Assembly (NCBI GenBank): GCA_020853515.1
Contig: JADYYU010000324.1
Location: forward strand, 1-6,645
Reading direction: 5' to 3'
Origin: Chitinophagaceae bacterium
GTDB taxonomy: Bacteria > Bacteroidota > Bacteroidia > Chitinophagales > Chitinophagaceae
Length of the DNA: 6,645 bases
Numbering within the stretch: position 1 is the stretch's first letter; the number at the start of each line of letters is the position of its first letter. The translations under genes were made by a program, and so were the position numbers. Under the pieces are notes generated by a model, which was not told the DNA's origin, searched no databases, and saw only the letters and a program-made list of their open reading frames with translations. Of the stretch, positions 5,689 through 6,645 are shown in pieces.

Positions 5689-6376
5689 TACCGGCATCTT
5701 CCTGTGCTACCAAATGATCCTCAGCTTTTTGCAGAGCCCACCGGTAGGCGATGTCAAGTTGTTCACTCATACTTAAATGACTATTGTCGAGCACCACGGC
5801 ATCATCGGCTTTGCGCAGCGGACTGATAGCACGGGTAGAGTCGATATGATCGCGATGCTGCAGGTTGTGCGACACTTCATCGATCGTTACTAACTGGCCT
5901 TTCAGCGACATTTCCGCAAATCTTCTTTGGGCTCGTATTGTTTCACTGGCGGTCAAAAATATTTTTAGTTCAGCCTGTGGAAATACGGTGGTACCAATAT
6001 CGCGACCGTCCATTACGATGCCTTTTTCAAGACCCATTAATTGTTGTTGTGCTACCGCGAATGAACGAACTTCACCGAGGGCTGCCACTTCACTCACCTG
6101 ACCGGATACTTGCATCGTGCGTATTTCATGCTCTACTGCCACTCCGTTCAAATGTATTTTATTGTCCACAAAATGAAGTTTTATCTGCTCAAGCGACTTT
6201 GTGACGGCGCTATGGTCTGACGTATCGGTTTGCTGTTGTAAGAAATAATAAGTAATGGCCCTATACATAGCACCGCTATCAATATAGGTGTAGTGCAATC
6301 GTCCGGCTAATTGCCTCGCCAGGGTACTTTTGCCTGTAGATGAGTGGCCGTCAATGGCAATGATGATCTTTTTCAT
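5681..6376 (-). CDS. cmk: Cytidylate kinase (231 aa)
   Basis: CMP/dCMP kinase transfers the gamma phosphate of ATP to CMP or dCMP, an essential cytoplasmic step in pyrimidine nucleotide recycling. The P-loop G-H-S-S-T-G-K-S-T is at residues 10-18, after the beta strand I-I-I-A-I-D. It is followed by Y-I-D-S-G-A-M-Y-R-A, the substrate-binding start of the family. The motif M-D-G-R-D-I-G-T-T-V-F-P lies mid-protein, then a lid-type R-A-Q-R-R-F-A-E-M segment and R-D-x-x-D-S-T-R-A-I-S-P-L. The C-terminal A-D-D-A-V-V-L-D-N-S is also typical. The length fits the usual 220-230 residues and no key motif is missing. The ATG at 6376 directly precedes K-K-I-I-I-A-I-D, the normal N-terminus. It stands alone on its strand, converging with a receiver gene and diverging from a DoxX-like gene. 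Confidence 0.97.
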   Translation of the reverse strand: MKKIIIAIDGHSSTGKSTLARQLAGRLHYTYIDSGAMYRAITYYFLQQQTDTSDHSAVTKSLEQIKLHFVDNKIHLNGVAVEHEIRTMQVSGQVSEVAALGEVRSFAVAQQQLMGLEKGIVMDGRDIGTTVFPQAELKIFLTASETIRAQRRFAEMSLKGQLVTIDEVSHNLQHRDHIDSTRAISPLRKADDAVVLDNSHLSMSEQLDIAYRWALQKAEDHLVAQEDAGKI

Positions 6377-6384
6377 TCAGTGTG

Positions 6385-6418
6385 CAAAGAAAACATTTTT
6401 TTTATTAAGAAACTGCAA
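6385..6418 (-). promoter_or_regulatory. Candidate promoter for cmk
   Basis: On the minus strand TTG (6418-6416) precedes TTTCTTTG (6392-6385) by 23 nt. The latter has one mismatch to TAnnTTTG and is followed by CA. Transcription would begin almost at the ATG at 6376, giving a near-leaderless mRNA. This is tentative. Confidence 0.25.
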
Positions 6419-6508
6419 CTACGGAAGCGGAAGGATTGAAATAGGCGTTTTTTTTCCTAATAAGATTTAAATATGGCCGACAATTCCCGAAGGCAGTTTA
6501 GCAGAGGT

Positions 6509-6516
6509 TATATTTG
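6509..6516 (+). promoter_or_regulatory. Bacteroidota-type -7 promoter element (TAnnTTTG) before the DoxX-like gene
   Basis: TATATTTG is a perfect match to the Bacteroidota -7 consensus TAnnTTTG. It is 18 nt ahead of the ATG at 6535, so the leader would be short. No strong -33 TTTG is seen at the expected distance. It is the best promoter match found in the window and supports the phylum assignment. Confidence 0.45.
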
Positions 6517-6534
6517 TTACAAAAAAACAGACTT

Positions 6535-6645
6535 ATGAAACAGCACAAATTTTTAAACATCCTGCTGACGGTGATCAGAATATTTGTCGGTATTCTATTT
6601 ATTTTTTCGGGACTGATCAAAGCCAACGATCCTTCCGGACTCGCC
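6535..6645 (+). CDS. DoxX/MauE-like membrane protein, 3'-truncated by window edge
   Basis: The first 37 residues are visible, starting M-K-Q-H-K-F-L-N. A hydrophobic helix follows at about residues 8-27 (I-L-L-T-V-I-R-I-F-V-G-I-L-F-I-F-S-G-L-I), then K-A-N-D-P-S-G-L-A. The pattern R-I-x-V-G-x-L-F-I-F-S-G-L-I-K-A-N-D-P is characteristic of Bacteroidota DoxX-family proteins of the BT_3928 type. These are multi-span inner-membrane proteins often associated with redox functions; the specific role is not established. The open frame continues past the window. It is divergent from cmk and has a good -7 promoter element close upstream. Confidence 0.85.
   Translation, partial: MKQHKFLNILLTVIRIFVGILFIFSGLIKANDPSGLA

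Overview
The window looks like chromosomal DNA of a Bacteroidota bacterium, probably from the Chitinophagaceae/Sphingobacteriales side; that lineage is an inference. Supporting signs are moderately AT-rich DNA, almost no Shine-Dalgarno sequences ahead of genes, a TAnnTTTG-type -7 promoter element, stand-alone Rcp1-like receiver proteins, and small membrane proteins and a DoxX-type protein that resemble Bacteroidota families. No rRNA, tRNA, CRISPR array, insertion sequence or phage gene was found.

Left part (1-1013): the 3' end of a single-domain response regulator runs into a probable bidirectional terminator. Next, on the minus strand, is a small secreted conserved protein that appears broken: its expected ATG start reads CTG, and an in-frame TAA separates the signal peptide from the mature domain.

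Centre (1014-3518): a large-subunit catalase of the KatE/HPII type (heme-catalase core plus C-terminal DJ-1/PfpI-like domain) is followed by two very small membrane-associated genes, a 39-aa one-helix protein and a 58-aa lipoprotein-like protein, in a likely operon. The catalase frame is interrupted by one in-frame TGA exactly where homologues carry glycine. Everything before and after it is intact, including the heme-ligand Tyr. The same gene ends on TGA, so UGA is a stop codon here.

Right part (3519-6645): a 534-nt stretch with no convincing gene holds several small palindromes and repeats and leads into a second single-domain response regulator. This converges on a TspO/MBR (tryptophan-rich sensory) membrane protein. 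A third single-domain response regulator diverges from tspO and converges, with only 3 nt between stop codons, on cytidylate kinase (cmk). Divergent from cmk, a DoxX-type membrane protein begins and runs off the right edge.

Functionally the window mixes housekeeping (cmk), oxidative-stress and redox functions (catalase, TspO, DoxX-like) and phospho-signalling by three receiver-only proteins whose kinases are not present. I see no clear undescribed multi-gene system. The points most worth following up are the nonsense codons in two adjacent genes and the small-protein pair behind katE.
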